Source: Prevotella sp. (GTDB lineage: Bacteria > Bacteroidota > Bacteroidia > Bacteroidales > Bacteroidaceae). Taken from it: DNA of 57,018 nt. The stretch is taken from the NCBI GenBank assembly GCA_022773825.1, contig JALFOF010000064.1:1-57018 (forward strand), written 5' to 3'. Shown here piece by piece: positions 26,829 through 35,941 of the stretch. Position numbers and translations under genes: made by a program. Position 1 is the stretch's first letter; each line of letters starts with the position of its first letter. Under the pieces are notes generated by a model that saw only the letters and a program-made list of their open reading frames with translations, searched no databases and was not told the DNA's origin.

Positions 26829-27590
26829 TCATAGCTTACCTTCTTCGCGGTAGGAGTAGTATGCGGCTTCGGTAATGATGAGGTGGTCGAGCAGGTGTAT
26901 GCGCATCAGGGCGCAGGCGTCTGCCACCTTTCGTGTCAGCGTGTCGTCCTCGCGGCTCGGTTTGAGGTTGCCGCTGGGGTGGTTGTGCGCCAGTGCCACC
27001 ACGGTGGCGTTGGCTTGCAGTGCCTCTTTTATTATCAGTCTCACGTCCATGGAGGTTTCTGTCAGCCCGCCATGCGACAGCCTTATGGTTCGTATATGCC
27101 TGAGCGACTGGTTCATCAGCACTACGAATGCCTCCTCAACGTCGAGGTCGCGCATCCTTGGCGCAAGGTGCTCGTAGATGTCTTGCGCGGTTCCGAACTG
27201 TGGTCGCGCGGGCATCGCCTCGCGTTCGCGTCGCCTTGCCAGCTCGCAGGCGGCGAGTATGGTGATGGCTTTCGCTTGTCCTATGCCGTTATAGCGCAGC
27301 AGTTCGGCTGCTTTCATGCGGCTGAGGGCGGCAATGCTGTTGCCGCAGTCGCCCAATACCTGCTTCATAAGGTCCACGGCGCTGACCCTCGGCGTGCCCG
27401 AGCCTATGAGTATGGCGAAGAGCTCCGCCGTGGAGAGTGCCTCCGCGCCATGCGCCAGCAGCTTCTCGCGCGGGCGGTCGTCTTCCGCCCACTGCTTTAT
27501 GGCGAGGCTGCCGCCGCTTTTCTTCGCCGTCTCCCCGCTGTCTTCCGTGGGTTGTGGCTCGTAGTATTCACTGACTTTACATTCTGCCAT
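26829..27590 (-). CDS. radC: RadC-family JAB/JAMM protein
   Basis: The 253-aa protein has an N-terminal helix-hairpin-helix region (about residues 50-115, with YNGIGQAKAITILAACELARR) and a C-terminal JAB1/MPN metalloprotease-like domain with AHNHPSGNLKPSREDD, the zinc site. Despite its historic name, a role in DNA repair is not established for RadC. I chose the ATG at 27590 (MAECKVSEYY); an ATG at 27635 would overlap the glycosyltransferase gene by 23 bp. A 35-residue polar tail precedes the usual family start (QWAEDDRPREKLL). Confidence 0.92.
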   Translation of the reverse strand: MAECKVSEYYEPQPTEDSGETAKKSGGSLAIKQWAEDDRPREKLLAHGAEALSTAELFAILIGSGTPRVSAVDLMKQVLGDCGNSIAALSRMKAAELLRYNGIGQAKAITILAACELARRREREAMPARPQFGTAQDIYEHLAPRMRDLDVEEAFVVLMNQSLRHIRTIRLSHGGLTETSMDVRLIIKEALQANATVVALAHNHPSGNLKPSREDDTLTRKVADACALMRIHLLDHLIITEAAYYSYREEGKL

Positions 27591-27612
27591 GGTGACGGTT
27601 GCCTTTGTCTGG

Positions 27613-28650
27613 TTATTTGTAGAAGGTCTTCTCAAACGCCTGGAACTCGTCCCTGCCGAGCACGCTGCGCTTCCACCACGCCTCTATGAAGCCACAGCCG
27701 TAGCCCATGAGCTGCACGAAGGCGGCGGCAACGCTTATCGCCCCTATCTTCAGCGAGCGGTTCCGCACGGTGGAGTCCACGCATATCAGTCCGCTGTACA
27801 GCAGTATCGGCAGCCACGGAGCGGCGCAGAGCCAGTACCAGCGGCGCAGGTTGTCGTACTCCATCAGCACCCTTCCCACCGCGGAGGTGAGCACAAGGGC
27901 GATGACTCCCACGGTGAACACCATGGGGAGGAGGTGCACCAGCTTCATGGTGCCGGGGTGACGCTTGGTGAGGTTGATGCGGGCAATGCCGCTGTTATAC
28001 ACCTGTCGGAAGAATTTACGTAAGTCCGTGCGGCGCTTGTGCCATACCCATGCGGAGGGGAAGAGGCGCGATGAGCAGCCTGCCTCTATGATGCGGTAGG
28101 AGAAGTCGATGTCTTCGCCGAAGCGCATACGGCTGAATCCACCCAGCCGGAGGTATGTGTCGCGGCGTATTCCCATGTTGTACGAGCGTGGATAGAAGCG
28201 GTCCAGCTTCTTCTTGCCGCCGCGTATGCCGCCAGTGGTGAAGAAACTTGTCATGGAATAGCTTATTGCTTTCTGCACGGGGGTGAAGGAAGGGTGCGCC
28301 GCGTCCGCCCCTCCGAAGGCGTCGCAGGGTTGCGATGCCAGTTCCTTATCTACGGCTTCAAGGTACCCTTCGGGCAGGACCACGTCGCTATCCAATATAA
28401 TAAGGTACTCGCCCTGTGCCCTTTCAGCGCCGTAGTTGCGGCTTTGTCCGGGACCGGAGTTTGGCTTTTTGTAGTAGGACAGAGTGAGACGCCCCTCGTA
28501 TTTGCCGCATATCTCGCGGCAGGTGACTTGCGAGCCGTCTTCCACTATTATCACTTCAAAGCCGTGGAGCGTCTGGCGGGTGAGGCTGTCGAGCAGTTCG
28601 TCCACCTCGTCAGGCCTGTTATATACTGGCACTATGATGCTGTATTTCAT
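27613..28650 (-). CDS. Family 2 glycosyltransferase with C-terminal membrane segments
   Basis: A 345-aa GT-A enzyme that probably transfers a sugar from a nucleotide sugar to a membrane-linked acceptor. The N-terminus MKYSIIVPVYNRPDEVDELL, the IVEDGSQ strand, and the DxD motif in ILDSDVV (near 90) are typical; the ED of FGEDIDFSYRI near 190 fits the catalytic base region. Three or so hydrophobic segments follow (about 235-320). I start at 28650; the frame continues to 28785 through a Ser/Thr/Ala-rich stretch that looks non-coding. The substrate cannot be told from sequence. Neighbours radC, DUF59 and lpxH follow closely. Confidence 0.85.
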   Translation of the reverse strand: MKYSIIVPVYNRPDEVDELLDSLTRQTLHGFEVIIVEDGSQVTCREICGKYEGRLTLSYYKKPNSGPGQSRNYGAERAQGEYLIILDSDVVLPEGYLEAVDKELASQPCDAFGGADAAHPSFTPVQKAISYSMTSFFTTGGIRGGKKKLDRFYPRSYNMGIRRDTYLRLGGFSRMRFGEDIDFSYRIIEAGCSSRLFPSAWVWHKRRTDLRKFFRQVYNSGIARINLTKRHPGTMKLVHLLPMVFTVGVIALVLTSAVGRVLMEYDNLRRWYWLCAAPWLPILLYSGLICVDSTVRNRSLKIGAISVAAAFVQLMGYGCGFIEAWWKRSVLGRDEFQAFEKTFYK

Positions 28651-28808
28651 CTGTCGGGTGTGTTGTGGCGGTGCTTTGCCGTTGTCATTATGCGAAGAAA
28701 GTGAAGAATGAGAAGCTCCAGAGGCTGTCGGCGGCGTGCCCGAGGCACTGCTTTCCGCCCGCGTCCTTTGCTTTCCGTCCTTCACTTTCCTTGTGTGCCG
28801 CGGAGTGA

Positions 28809-29375
28809 TTATTCCTTAATGCGCTGGAGATAGCTTCCGTCGCGTGTGTCAACCTGTACGAGTTCGCCCTCGTTTATGAACAGTGGCACGCGGATTTCCA
28901 CGCCTGTCTCCAGTGTCGCGGGCTTGAGAGTGTTGGTTGCTGTGTCGCCCTTCACGCCGGGTTCGGAGTGTACTACGCGCAGAATGGTCTTCACTGGCAT
29001 CTCCGCATAGAGCACGGTCTCGGAGTCAGCGTCGCTCACTACCTCCACGATGTCAGACTCCTTCATGTATTCAACGCCCGTTACGAGGTCAGCAGGGATA
29101 GGAGCCTGGTCGAAAGTCTCTTGGTTCATGAAGATGTAGTCGTCGCCTTCCTTGTAGAGGAACTGGTATGGACGGCGCTCAAGGCGTACGTCCTCGAGCT
29201 TCTCGCCTATGTTGAAGCGGCGCTCAAGCACGCGGCCGTCGCTGGCGTTCTTCAGCTTTATGTTCATGATGGTGTTTCCTTTGCCTGGCTTACGGTGCTG
29301 GAAATCGATGCAAACCCAAATGCCGCCATCCATGCGGACAGCTACTCCTTTCTTGATGTCTTGTGAATTAATCAT
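28809..29375 (-). CDS. efp: Translation elongation factor P
   Basis: Binds ribosomes stalled at polyproline and promotes peptide-bond formation, 188 aa. The three beta-barrel domains are complete, from the KOW-like N-terminus to the C-terminal VPLFINEGELVQVDTRDGSYLQRIKE. The tip of the domain I loop reads HRKPGKGN, so the modifiable position is Lys32, as in the lysine-type EF-P of E. coli. A minus-strand TAATTTTG (29414-29421) 39 bp upstream is a likely -7 element. The gene is divergent from rpmH. Confidence 0.97.
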   Translation of the reverse strand: MINSQDIKKGVAVRMDGGIWVCIDFQHRKPGKGNTIMNIKLKNASDGRVLERRFNIGEKLEDVRLERRPYQFLYKEGDDYIFMNQETFDQAPIPADLVTGVEYMKESDIVEVVSDADSETVLYAEMPVKTILRVVHSEPGVKGDTATNTLKPATLETGVEIRVPLFINEGELVQVDTRDGSYLQRIKE

Positions 29376-29413
29376 TGTTATTGTTGTTTATGTTATACGC
29401 ACATATATCGTTG

Positions 29414-29421
29414 CAAAATTA
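29414..29421 (-). promoter_or_regulatory. -7 element of the efp promoter
   Basis: The minus strand reads TAATTTTG; no TTTG is found at the expected -33 distance. It gives a leader of about 32 nt. Confidence 0.45.
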
Positions 29422-29492
29422 ATAAAAATTCTTTAGAAAAGCTACCTCCTTGCAATATTTTCACAGTTTTGGTCACTAAATTCGCTTGTTTT

Positions 29493-29524
29493 CTTGCGTA
29501 ATTGAAAAGAAATGAGTACCTTTG
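29493..29524 (+). promoter_or_regulatory. Promoter of rpmH
   Basis: CTTG (29493-29496) precedes TACCTTTG (29517-29524) by exactly 20 bp, a near-perfect Bacteroidota promoter. The predicted leader is about 105 nt long. Confidence 0.65.
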
Positions 29525-29634
29525 CACCCTGAATTGCGTAATGCGCCCTTTTGATGACTGGCTTATGCCGCTCCAGAGGGGGCGCGGAAAGGACAAGCAA
29601 ACATAACAAAAAACATAAGATATCTTAAAGAACA

Positions 29635-29790
29635 ATGAAAAGAACGTTTCAACCACACAACCGCCGTCGCGTGAATAAGCACGGCTTCCGTGAGCGTATG
29701 TCAACAAAGAACGGTCGCCGCGTACTTGCGTCTCGCCGTGCTCATGGCCGTAAGAAGCTCACTGTCAGCGACGAGCACCACGGAAAGTAG
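29635..29790 (+). CDS. rpmH: 50S ribosomal protein L34
   Basis: A 51-aa, very basic protein beginning [20 protein letters not shown] and continuing with [19 protein letters not shown], an unmistakable L34. The bacterial protein is usually about 45 aa; here an acidic-to-basic extension ([12 protein letters not shown]) follows. L34 binds 23S rRNA early in subunit assembly. In many bacteria rpmH neighbours rnpA and dnaA; here it is alone between efp and an AraC regulator, with its own promoter and terminator. Confidence 0.97.
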   Translation: MKRTFQPHNRRRVNKHGFRERMSTKNGRRVLASRRAHGRKKLTVSDEHHGK

Positions 29791-29836
29791 TTCTTGCCCC
29801 TATGCCAGCAAATGGCAAGGGCAGCGTTTCCGCGCG

Positions 29837-29888
29837 AAAGCAGCCTGCCATTTCCTACGGGAAACGGCAGGCTGCTTTTTTTTCTTGC
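29837..29888 (+). terminator. Terminator after rpmH
   Basis: A 13-bp perfect stem (29837-29849 with 29866-29878, AAAGCAGCCTGCC and complement), with further pairing of TTTCC and GGAAA in the loop, is followed by eight T residues. Confidence 0.9.
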
Positions 29889-29971
29889 CACGGGAAACGT
29901 GGAAGGAATGGGTTGAAATGCGGTTTTGTAAACAATCATTCAGTTTGTAATGACATTTTTTCCGTAAAACA

Positions 29972-30003
29972 CTTGGTAGTTTGTAATATTTTGATTAACT
30001 TTG
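29972..30003 (+). promoter_or_regulatory. Promoter of the AraC-family regulator gene
   Basis: CTTG (29972-29975), 20 bp, then TAACTTTG (29996-30003). The start codon is 37 bp after the -7 element. Confidence 0.65.
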
Positions 30004-30040
30004 CATCCGAATTAATAATACATAAGAAGCAACAACACTT

Positions 30041-30841
30041 ATGGACAGTGTAATCATTGAAAACAACTTAGACGGTCTGGTAAACAAGAGGTATGAAGGA
30101 TACCAAACTTACATCTATTGCTACGGTGGCTCATGCGTGCTGACTTACAGTGAGGGCAAGCACGAGATGCACCGTGACTGTTGCGCCATCATACTTAACA
30201 GAAACTTCCTTAAGAAGGTGCAGGTGGCGGAAGGTTCAGAATTCAAGGTGCTATACATCGAGGAGACGTTCCTGCGTCAAAGCGAGCCACGCAATCCCTA
30301 TATCATTCAGGGAATGCTCGCCCTTTACACTAATCCCGTGATTACGCTTAACGAGGAAGACGCTAAGCTGTGCCAGGCGCTGTTTCACAATTTCAGGCTT
30401 CGCCTTGAAGGCACTAATCACAAGTTCTATGAAGACATACTGCGCACATCGGCACACATGCTGCTGCTCGACCTGTATGACATTCATGCGCGCATAAACA
30501 ACAGCGCGCCCACGCCGCTGAGCGCGGCGAGCATCATGACGAAGTTTATCGAAATGCTGGAGGATAAGGAGTATCGCGACAACAGAGAGGTGGCTTATTA
30601 CGCCGAGAAGTTGTGCGTGGTGCCGAAGTACCTCTCAGAGGTTTCCAACAAGGTGAGCGGCTTCTCCGCCTCATACTGGATAAACCGATATGCCTCACAG
30701 GATATAAACGAGATGCTGAGGCGCAACAATCTCTCTGTGGCAGAGATAGCGCAGATGTTCCATTTCACATCAACATCGTACTTTAACCGCTACGTTAAGC
30801 GCAATCTCGGGGCGTACCCGTCAGAGCTTAGGGCACAGTAG
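30041..30841 (+). CDS. AraC-family transcriptional regulator
   Basis: The 266-aa protein has an N-terminal effector or dimerisation domain of unknown ligand (about 1-150) and a C-terminal double helix-turn-helix (about 165-266), in which DNREVAYYAEKLCVVPKYLSEVSNKVSG is the first and NNLSVAEIAQMFHFTSTSYFNRYVKRNLGAYPSELR the second. The latter closely matches the AraC signature (P-x-x-x-R near the end). It precedes the RND efflux operon in the same direction, but a terminator and 535 bp with a separate promoter lie between, so control of the pump is a reasonable but untested guess. Confidence 0.9.
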   Translation: MDSVIIENNLDGLVNKRYEGYQTYIYCYGGSCVLTYSEGKHEMHRDCCAIILNRNFLKKVQVAEGSEFKVLYIEETFLRQSEPRNPYIIQGMLALYTNPVITLNEEDAKLCQALFHNFRLRLEGTNHKFYEDILRTSAHMLLLDLYDIHARINNSAPTPLSAASIMTKFIEMLEDKEYRDNREVAYYAEKLCVVPKYLSEVSNKVSGFSASYWINRYASQDINEMLRRNNLSVAEIAQMFHFTSTSYFNRYVKRNLGAYPSELRAQ

Positions 30842-30868
30842 GCTGGGCAGGCGTCACGCCAGTGCTTT

Positions 30869-30953
30869 GCAAAAGCTATGTTATTACACGGCAAAAGCTA
30901 TGCTTTCACCTTGTAATAACATAGCTTTTGTTTTGTAATAGCATAGCGATTGC
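30869..30953. repeat. 22-bp-period dyad array, copy 5 (4 units), terminator of the AraC gene
   Basis: Units start at 30869, 30891, 30913 and 30935. Units 1 and 3 are exact inverted copies: 30870-30888 pairs with 30912-30930 over 19 bp, followed by TTTTG. It lies 28 bp past the regulator's stop codon. Confidence 0.85.
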
Positions 30954-31107
30954 GAGCGAGGCGCTTAGGGGGCGGTGTGCAATGGGGGTGCGGTTACTAC
31001 AATGACGCGTGGACGCGGCAAAGGGGTGAAGGTTTCCGATACGCCAAAAACAGTGTTCTATATAGCTTAAACCTCTGTTAATTTTGCATAAAAAGACTGC
31101 GCAGGTG

Positions 31108-31138
31108 CTTGATATATAGGAAATAATGGCTAACTTTG
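31108..31138 (+). promoter_or_regulatory. Promoter of the RND efflux operon
   Basis: CTTG (31108-31111), 19 bp, then TAACTTTG (31131-31138). A weaker upstream TAATTTTG is at 31079-31086. The main promoter predicts an unusually long leader of about 230 nt before the first gene. The remaining part of this 535-bp gap holds array 5 and the small frame below. Confidence 0.6.
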
Positions 31139-31188
31139 CACTCGGAAACAAAACGAAAGTTGCCGAGTTTTCCGCTGGAGGGTACAAT

Positions 31189-31260
31189 ATGTTAGTTCCC
31201 CAGTGCCCGAAGCGGTGGCTGAGGGGCGATGAACGACAGTTTGCGGAGCTTGTGTTCTGA
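31189..31260 (+). other. Small upstream reading frame in the efflux operon leader
   Basis: An ATG-to-TGA frame of 23 codons (begins MLVPQCPKRW, ends FAELVF) lies within the predicted 5' leader. The DNA around it can fold (CCCCAG with CTGAGGGG and an inner GCC with GGT). It may be a leader peptide or part of a structured RNA, or chance; no ribosome-binding sequence is seen. Confidence 0.3.
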
Positions 31261-31376
31261 CGCGTTGCGAGGCGTAAGAGCGGCGCGGGGGCAAGGTTGC
31301 GGGAACATGGAAAGATATAGATTGTATCGGTAATGAAGCAGAGATATATAAACAAAACAATAAAAAAGGAGAAGAA

Positions 31377-32573
31377 ATGAAAAAACTAATGACTATTGCA
31401 GCTCTCGCTGCGATGCTGGTTTCATGCGGAGGCGGAAAGCAGGGCAAGCCTGATTTCGGCGACAATGAGTACGCAGTGCGCACCATAGGCACCTCTGACG
31501 CAAGCCTGCAATCAACTTATCCCGCAACGTTCAAGGGCGTGCAGGACGTGGAAATACGTCCGAAAGTGGCAGGATTTATAACGAAAATCTACGTGAAGGA
31601 AGGCCAGCAGGTGTCTGCCGGACAGATGTTGTTCGAGATAGACAACGTTACATACAAGGCAGCAGTCAACCAGGCGCAGGCAGCCGTGGTGGCAGCGGAG
31701 AGCCAGGTGAACACCGCAAAGCTGTCATACGAGAATGCGCAGAAGCTGTTTGCCAACAACGTGATAGGCGAGTTTGAGCTACAGTCATCAAAGAACCAGT
31801 ACGAATCAGCCGTGGCAAGCCTCGGACAGGTTAAGGCGAGCCTCGCCTCCGCGCAGGAGACGCTGACATTCTGCTACATCAAGGCTCCCACATCGGGCTT
31901 CGTAGGCTCGCTGCCCTACAAGGTGGGCGCACTCGTCAGCTCAGGAAGCGCTGACCCCCTGACTACCATTTCCAATGGCTCGCAGGTGGAGGCATACTTC
32001 TCTCTCAACGAGAAAGAGATGATAGAGCTGACACGTAAGTACGGCTCAGCGCAGGCAGGAATAAGCAGCTTCCCTGCGGTGAAACTGCAGTTGGCGGACG
32101 GTACCATCTATGAGAACGAGGGAAAGGTGGTGAAGGCAAGCGGCGTGATAGACCCCAAGACGGGTGCCACAAGCCTCATAGCAGTGTTCCCCAACCCCAA
32201 CCACATACTTAAGTCAGGTGGTTCCGGTCGCATCGTGATGCCTTACACCGCTTCTGCCGCCATCATCATACCGCAGGACGCTACCGTTGAGGTGCAGGAC
32301 AAGCATTTCGTGTACATCGTAGGCAAGGATAACAAGGTGAAATACACCGAGGTGACCATTGACACACAGAACGATGGTCAGAACTACATCATAACCTCTG
32401 GTCTGAAAAAGGGCGACCGCATCGTGGTGAACGGTGTGAACTCCCTGCAGGAAGGCATGGAGATAAAGCCCCTCACGGAGGCAGAATACGCCAAGAAACT
32501 GAAGAAGGCCGAGGAGCTGGGCAAAGTGCAGGACCAGGGCGTGATAGCCGTTGGCAAGGCTCTGAGAGGATAG
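31377..32573 (+). CDS. RND efflux periplasmic adaptor (membrane fusion) lipoprotein
   Basis: Adaptor subunit that bridges the inner-membrane pump and the outer-membrane channel, 398 aa. It starts with a lipoprotein signal (MLVSCGGG, acylated Cys20). The barrel-sandwich halves (VEIRPKVAGFITKIYVKEGQQV near 57-78 and FCYIKAPTSGFVGSLPYKVGALV) flank an alpha-hairpin (about 95-160), followed by beta-barrel and membrane-proximal domains, as in AcrA/MexA. AGGAG at 31367-31371, five bases before the ATG, is a true Shine-Dalgarno sequence, rare in this phylum. It is the first gene of the pump operon. Confidence 0.93.
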   Translation: MKKLMTIAALAAMLVSCGGGKQGKPDFGDNEYAVRTIGTSDASLQSTYPATFKGVQDVEIRPKVAGFITKIYVKEGQQVSAGQMLFEIDNVTYKAAVNQAQAAVVAAESQVNTAKLSYENAQKLFANNVIGEFELQSSKNQYESAVASLGQVKASLASAQETLTFCYIKAPTSGFVGSLPYKVGALVSSGSADPLTTISNGSQVEAYFSLNEKEMIELTRKYGSAQAGISSFPAVKLQLADGTIYENEGKVVKASGVIDPKTGATSLIAVFPNPNHILKSGGSGRIVMPYTASAAIIIPQDATVEVQDKHFVYIVGKDNKVKYTEVTIDTQNDGQNYIITSGLKKGDRIVVNGVNSLQEGMEIKPLTEAEYAKKLKKAEELGKVQDQGVIAVGKALRG

Positions 32574-32589
32574 TTAATGGTGTTGTCTG

Positions 32590-32670
32590 GTTGTTTGGTT
32601 GTTTAGTTGTTTGGTTAATACCATGCAAGTGGATAAGCTAAGCAGCCAAACAACTAAACAACCAAACAAC
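32590..32670 (+). repeat. 25-bp perfect inverted repeat between adaptor and pump genes
   Basis: Arms 32590-32614 and 32646-32670 are exact inverted complements built of GTTGTTTG/GTTTA units, around a 31-base loop. It has no T-run, so it is more likely an mRNA-stabilising or processing hairpin, or a partial terminator, than a full terminator. The pump ATG lies 24 bp after it. Confidence 0.85.
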
Positions 32671-32694
32671 TAAACAACAAAACGACGAAAGAAA

Positions 32695-35600
32695 ATGAAA
32701 TTAGATAACTTTATCAACAGGCCGGTGCTCTCCACCGTTATCTCAGTGGTCATTGTGATACTCGGTGTCATCGGCATGGCTACTTTGCCTATTGAGCAGT
32801 ATCCGGACATTGCGCCGCCGACGATAAGCGTCTCCGCTTACTATTCAGGCGCGGACGCGCAGACGGTGCAGAACTCAGTGCTCGCACCCCTTGAGGAGCA
32901 GATAAACGGCGTGGAGGGCATGACGTACATGACGTCATCAGCTACCAATGAGGGTACCGCACGTATCACAGTGTATTTTGAACAGGGCGCAGACCCCGAC
33001 ATGGCGCAGGTCAATGTGCAGAACCGCGTGTCGCAAGCATCTGCACTCCTGCCAGCGGAAGTGACGAAATCAGGTGTCACCGTCGAGAAAAGGCAGAGCA
33101 GTAACGTGCTCATTATGGGTCTCACCTCAACGGACGGACGATACGATGAGAAGTTCCTCGGTAACTACGCCGACATCAATATCATCCCGGAGATGAAGCG
33201 TGTGGAAGGCGTGGGCAGCTGTGAGGCCATCGGTTTGAAGTCATACACCATGCGTATGTGGCTCGACCCAGTGAAGATGCACGACCTGAAGCTGATGCCG
33301 TCAGACGTGGTGACGGCCCTCTCAGAGCAGAACATCGAGGCCGCGCCGGGTAAATTCGGTGAGCAGTCAGACCAGCAGTACGAGTACTCCATGAAGTACA
33401 CAGGCCGCTTAAAGACCCCCGAGGAGTTCGGAGACATCGTCATAAAGACCGATGAAATGGGGCATATACTCCGCGTCAAAGACGTTGCCAACGTGGAAAT
33501 GGGCGCGCTCTACTACTCCGTGATGTCGCAGATTGACGGCAAACCCGGACTGATGATGATGGTAACGCAGCGCGCGGGCTCCAATGCCACGCAGATAGCG
33601 AATGACGTCAAGGAGACGGCAGCAAAGCTGAGAGGCAACTTCCCCCCGGGCATGGAACTGGTATTCATGCAGGATGTGACGGAATTTATCAGTGCATCAC
33701 AGCACGAGGTGTTAAAGACCCTCTTCGAAGCACTGGTGCTCGTGTTCATCGTGGTGTTCATATTCTTGCAGGACTTCCGCTCCACGCTGATACCGATGAT
33801 AGCCGTTCCCGTGTCACTCGTGGGCACAATGTTCTTCTTGAAGGTAATAGGCTTCTCCATAAACCTGCTCACTCTCTCTGCGCTCGTGCTCGCCATAGCC
33901 ATAGTGGTGGACGATGCCATAGTGGTAGTGGAGGCCGTTCACGCCAAGCTCGATATGGGCTACAAGAGCGCACGCAAGGCTTCCATCGACGCAATGGAGG
34001 AAATCTCCGGCGCAATCGTGTCCATAACGCTCGTCATGTCGGCAGTGTTCATACCAGTGTCGTTCATGAGTGGCACCACGGGTACGTTCTACCGAGAGTT
34101 CGGACTCACCATGGCTGTGTCCATAGTAATATCCGCTATCAACGCATTGACGCTGTCACCGGCACTCTGCGCCGTACTGCTGAAGCCACATTCCGGCGAG
34201 CATAAGCAGAACTTCACGCAGCGTTTCTTCACCAGTTTCAACGCGGCATACCAGCGCTTGCAGGACAAATACCAGCACGGAGTGGAGGTAATAGTGAAGA
34301 GAAAGTGGATAGCGGTGGCGTCAGTGATAATAGGTATCGTGGTACTCGCTTTCGGAGCAACGACCACAAAGACCGGTCTCGTGCCCGATGAGGATACCGG
34401 TACCATCTTCGTGACGTGTTCCACACCGCCGTCAACCTCGTTGAAAAAGACCGATAAGGTAATGGACGAGATACAAAAGATGCTCAATACCAACCCGGCC
34501 GTGGAGAAGACGCTCCGCATAACGGGCTACAACTTCATAGCAGGGCAGGGCTCCAACCAGGGAACCTTCGTCGTAAAGCTCAAGCCTTTCGACGAGAGAA
34601 AGCGCTCAGAGTACTCCACTATGGTGCTCGGAATGATTTACAAGCAGACCGCAGCCATAAAGGGAGCGCAGATACTTGCCTTCCAGCCGCCTATGGTGAC
34701 GGGCTTCTCCGTCTCTAATGGCGTTACGCTCTCAATGCAGGACCGTACCGGTGGCGACCTCGACAAGTTCTTCGACATAACCAAGAACTTCCTTGCCGAG
34801 CTGAATAAGCGCCCCGAGTTCTCCAACGCCATGACGGCATACAACTCCTCTTACCCACAATATCAGATAAGTGTTGATGTAGCTAAGTGCAAGCAGGCAG
34901 GCATTTCGCCGAACACTGTGCTTACTACCATGCAGGGATATTATGGCGGTATGTACTCAAGCAACTTCAACTCCTACGGTAAGCTCTACCGTGTCTATGT
35001 GCAGGCAGACCCGAAACTGCGCGAGGACAAGGCCTCATTGCAGAACGTTTACGTTCGTACCGGCAACGGGGAGATGTCGCCTGTGAGCGAATTCATCACC
35101 CTCAAGAAAGTCTATGGCCCGCAAGTGGTGAACCGTTTCAACCTGTTCACCTCCATAGACGTCAACGCCACACAGGCTGACGGATACTCCACGGGTGACT
35201 GTCTGAAGGCCATCGACGAGGTGGCAAAGCAGGTTCTCCCCGCAGGATATACCTACGAGTACTCCGGTCTGACACGTAACGAGGCGGAATCAAGCAGCTC
35301 TACCGCCATGGTGCTCGTGCTGTGCCTCGTGTTCGTGTACCTTATACTCTCCGCGCAGTATGAGTCATACCTGCTACCGCTTACCGTCATTCTCTCAATA
35401 CCATTCGGTTTGGCTGGCGCTTTCCTCTTTACCAACCTGTTTGGGAAGAACAATGACATCTATATGCAGATTGCTCTCATCATGCTCGTGGGTCTTTTGG
35501 CGAAGAATGCCATACTTATCGTGCAGTTCGCGCTTGAGCGTCGCCGTCTCGGCATGGCGATATCATGGTCTGCCATCCTTGGTGCCGCAGCCCGTCTGCG

Positions 35601-35925
35601 CCCAATTCTCATGACCTCCCTTGCCATGGTAATCGGCTTGCTGCCACTTATTCTGACGGGAATACCAGGCCTTAGCCTCGTGATGTCGCCTGTCGTGGGT
35701 GAGAATGGCTACATAACGCTGGGCGCGGCGGCAATCGGCGGTATGTTGGTAGGTACCTTCTGCCAGGTAATGATAGTGCCTTGCCTCTTCGTTATCTTCG
35801 AGTGGCTGCAGGAGAAGATTAAGCCTATCGAGTTCAACGATGACAACGCTGGTGTGGACTCTGAGCTGAAACAGTACGCTATCTCACAGTCTGTGGTGAA
35901 GGAAAATAGAAATTCTGGCATATAA
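32695..35925 (+). CDS. RND multidrug efflux transporter, HAE1 (AcrB) family
   Basis: Proton-driven trimeric inner-membrane pump, 1076 aa, usual for AcrB relatives. It begins with MKLDNFINRPVLSTVISVVIVILG (first membrane helix), followed by the porter domain (about 35-330), helices 2-6 with the proton-relay aspartates in VLAIAIVVDDAIVVVEAVHA, a second porter half (about 560-870) and the last helices. GVVLSI-type signature regions and the conserved SAVFIPVSFMSGTTGTFYREF stretch are present. It lies between adaptor and channel genes, completing a tripartite system. The substrate cannot be predicted. Confidence 0.96.
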   Translation: MKLDNFINRPVLSTVISVVIVILGVIGMATLPIEQYPDIAPPTISVSAYYSGADAQTVQNSVLAPLEEQINGVEGMTYMTSSATNEGTARITVYFEQGADPDMAQVNVQNRVSQASALLPAEVTKSGVTVEKRQSSNVLIMGLTSTDGRYDEKFLGNYADINIIPEMKRVEGVGSCEAIGLKSYTMRMWLDPVKMHDLKLMPSDVVTALSEQNIEAAPGKFGEQSDQQYEYSMKYTGRLKTPEEFGDIVIKTDEMGHILRVKDVANVEMGALYYSVMSQIDGKPGLMMMVTQRAGSNATQIANDVKETAAKLRGNFPPGMELVFMQDVTEFISASQHEVLKTLFEALVLVFIVVFIFLQDFRSTLIPMIAVPVSLVGTMFFLKVIGFSINLLTLSALVLAIAIVVDDAIVVVEAVHAKLDMGYKSARKASIDAMEEISGAIVSITLVMSAVFIPVSFMSGTTGTFYREFGLTMAVSIVISAINALTLSPALCAVLLKPHSGEHKQNFTQRFFTSFNAAYQRLQDKYQHGVEVIVKRKWIAVASVIIGIVVLAFGATTTKTGLVPDEDTGTIFVTCSTPPSTSLKKTDKVMDEIQKMLNTNPAVEKTLRITGYNFIAGQGSNQGTFVVKLKPFDERKRSEYSTMVLGMIYKQTAAIKGAQILAFQPPMVTGFSVSNGVTLSMQDRTGGDLDKFFDITKNFLAELNKRPEFSNAMTAYNSSYPQYQISVDVAKCKQAGISPNTVLTTMQGYYGGMYSSNFNSYGKLYRVYVQADPKLREDKASLQNVYVRTGNGEMSPVSEFITLKKVYGPQVVNRFNLFTSIDVNATQADGYSTGDCLKAIDEVAKQVLPAGYTYEYSGLTRNEAESSSSTAMVLVLCLVFVYLILSAQYESYLLPLTVILSIPFGLAGAFLFTNLFGKNNDIYMQIALIMLVGLLAKNAILIVQFALERRRLGMAISWSAILGAAARLRPILMTSLAMVIGLLPLILTGIPGLSLVMSPVVGENGYITLGAAAIGGMLVGTFCQVMIVPCLFVIFEWLQEKIKPIEFNDDNAGVDSELKQYAISQSVVKENRNSGI

Positions 35926-35941
35926 TATTCGTATTAGCAAT

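Noticed and set aside
28651..28785. N-terminal extension of the glycosyltransferase
   Set aside because: Ser/Thr/Ala-rich stretch before a perfect GT2 start (MKYSIIVPVYN).
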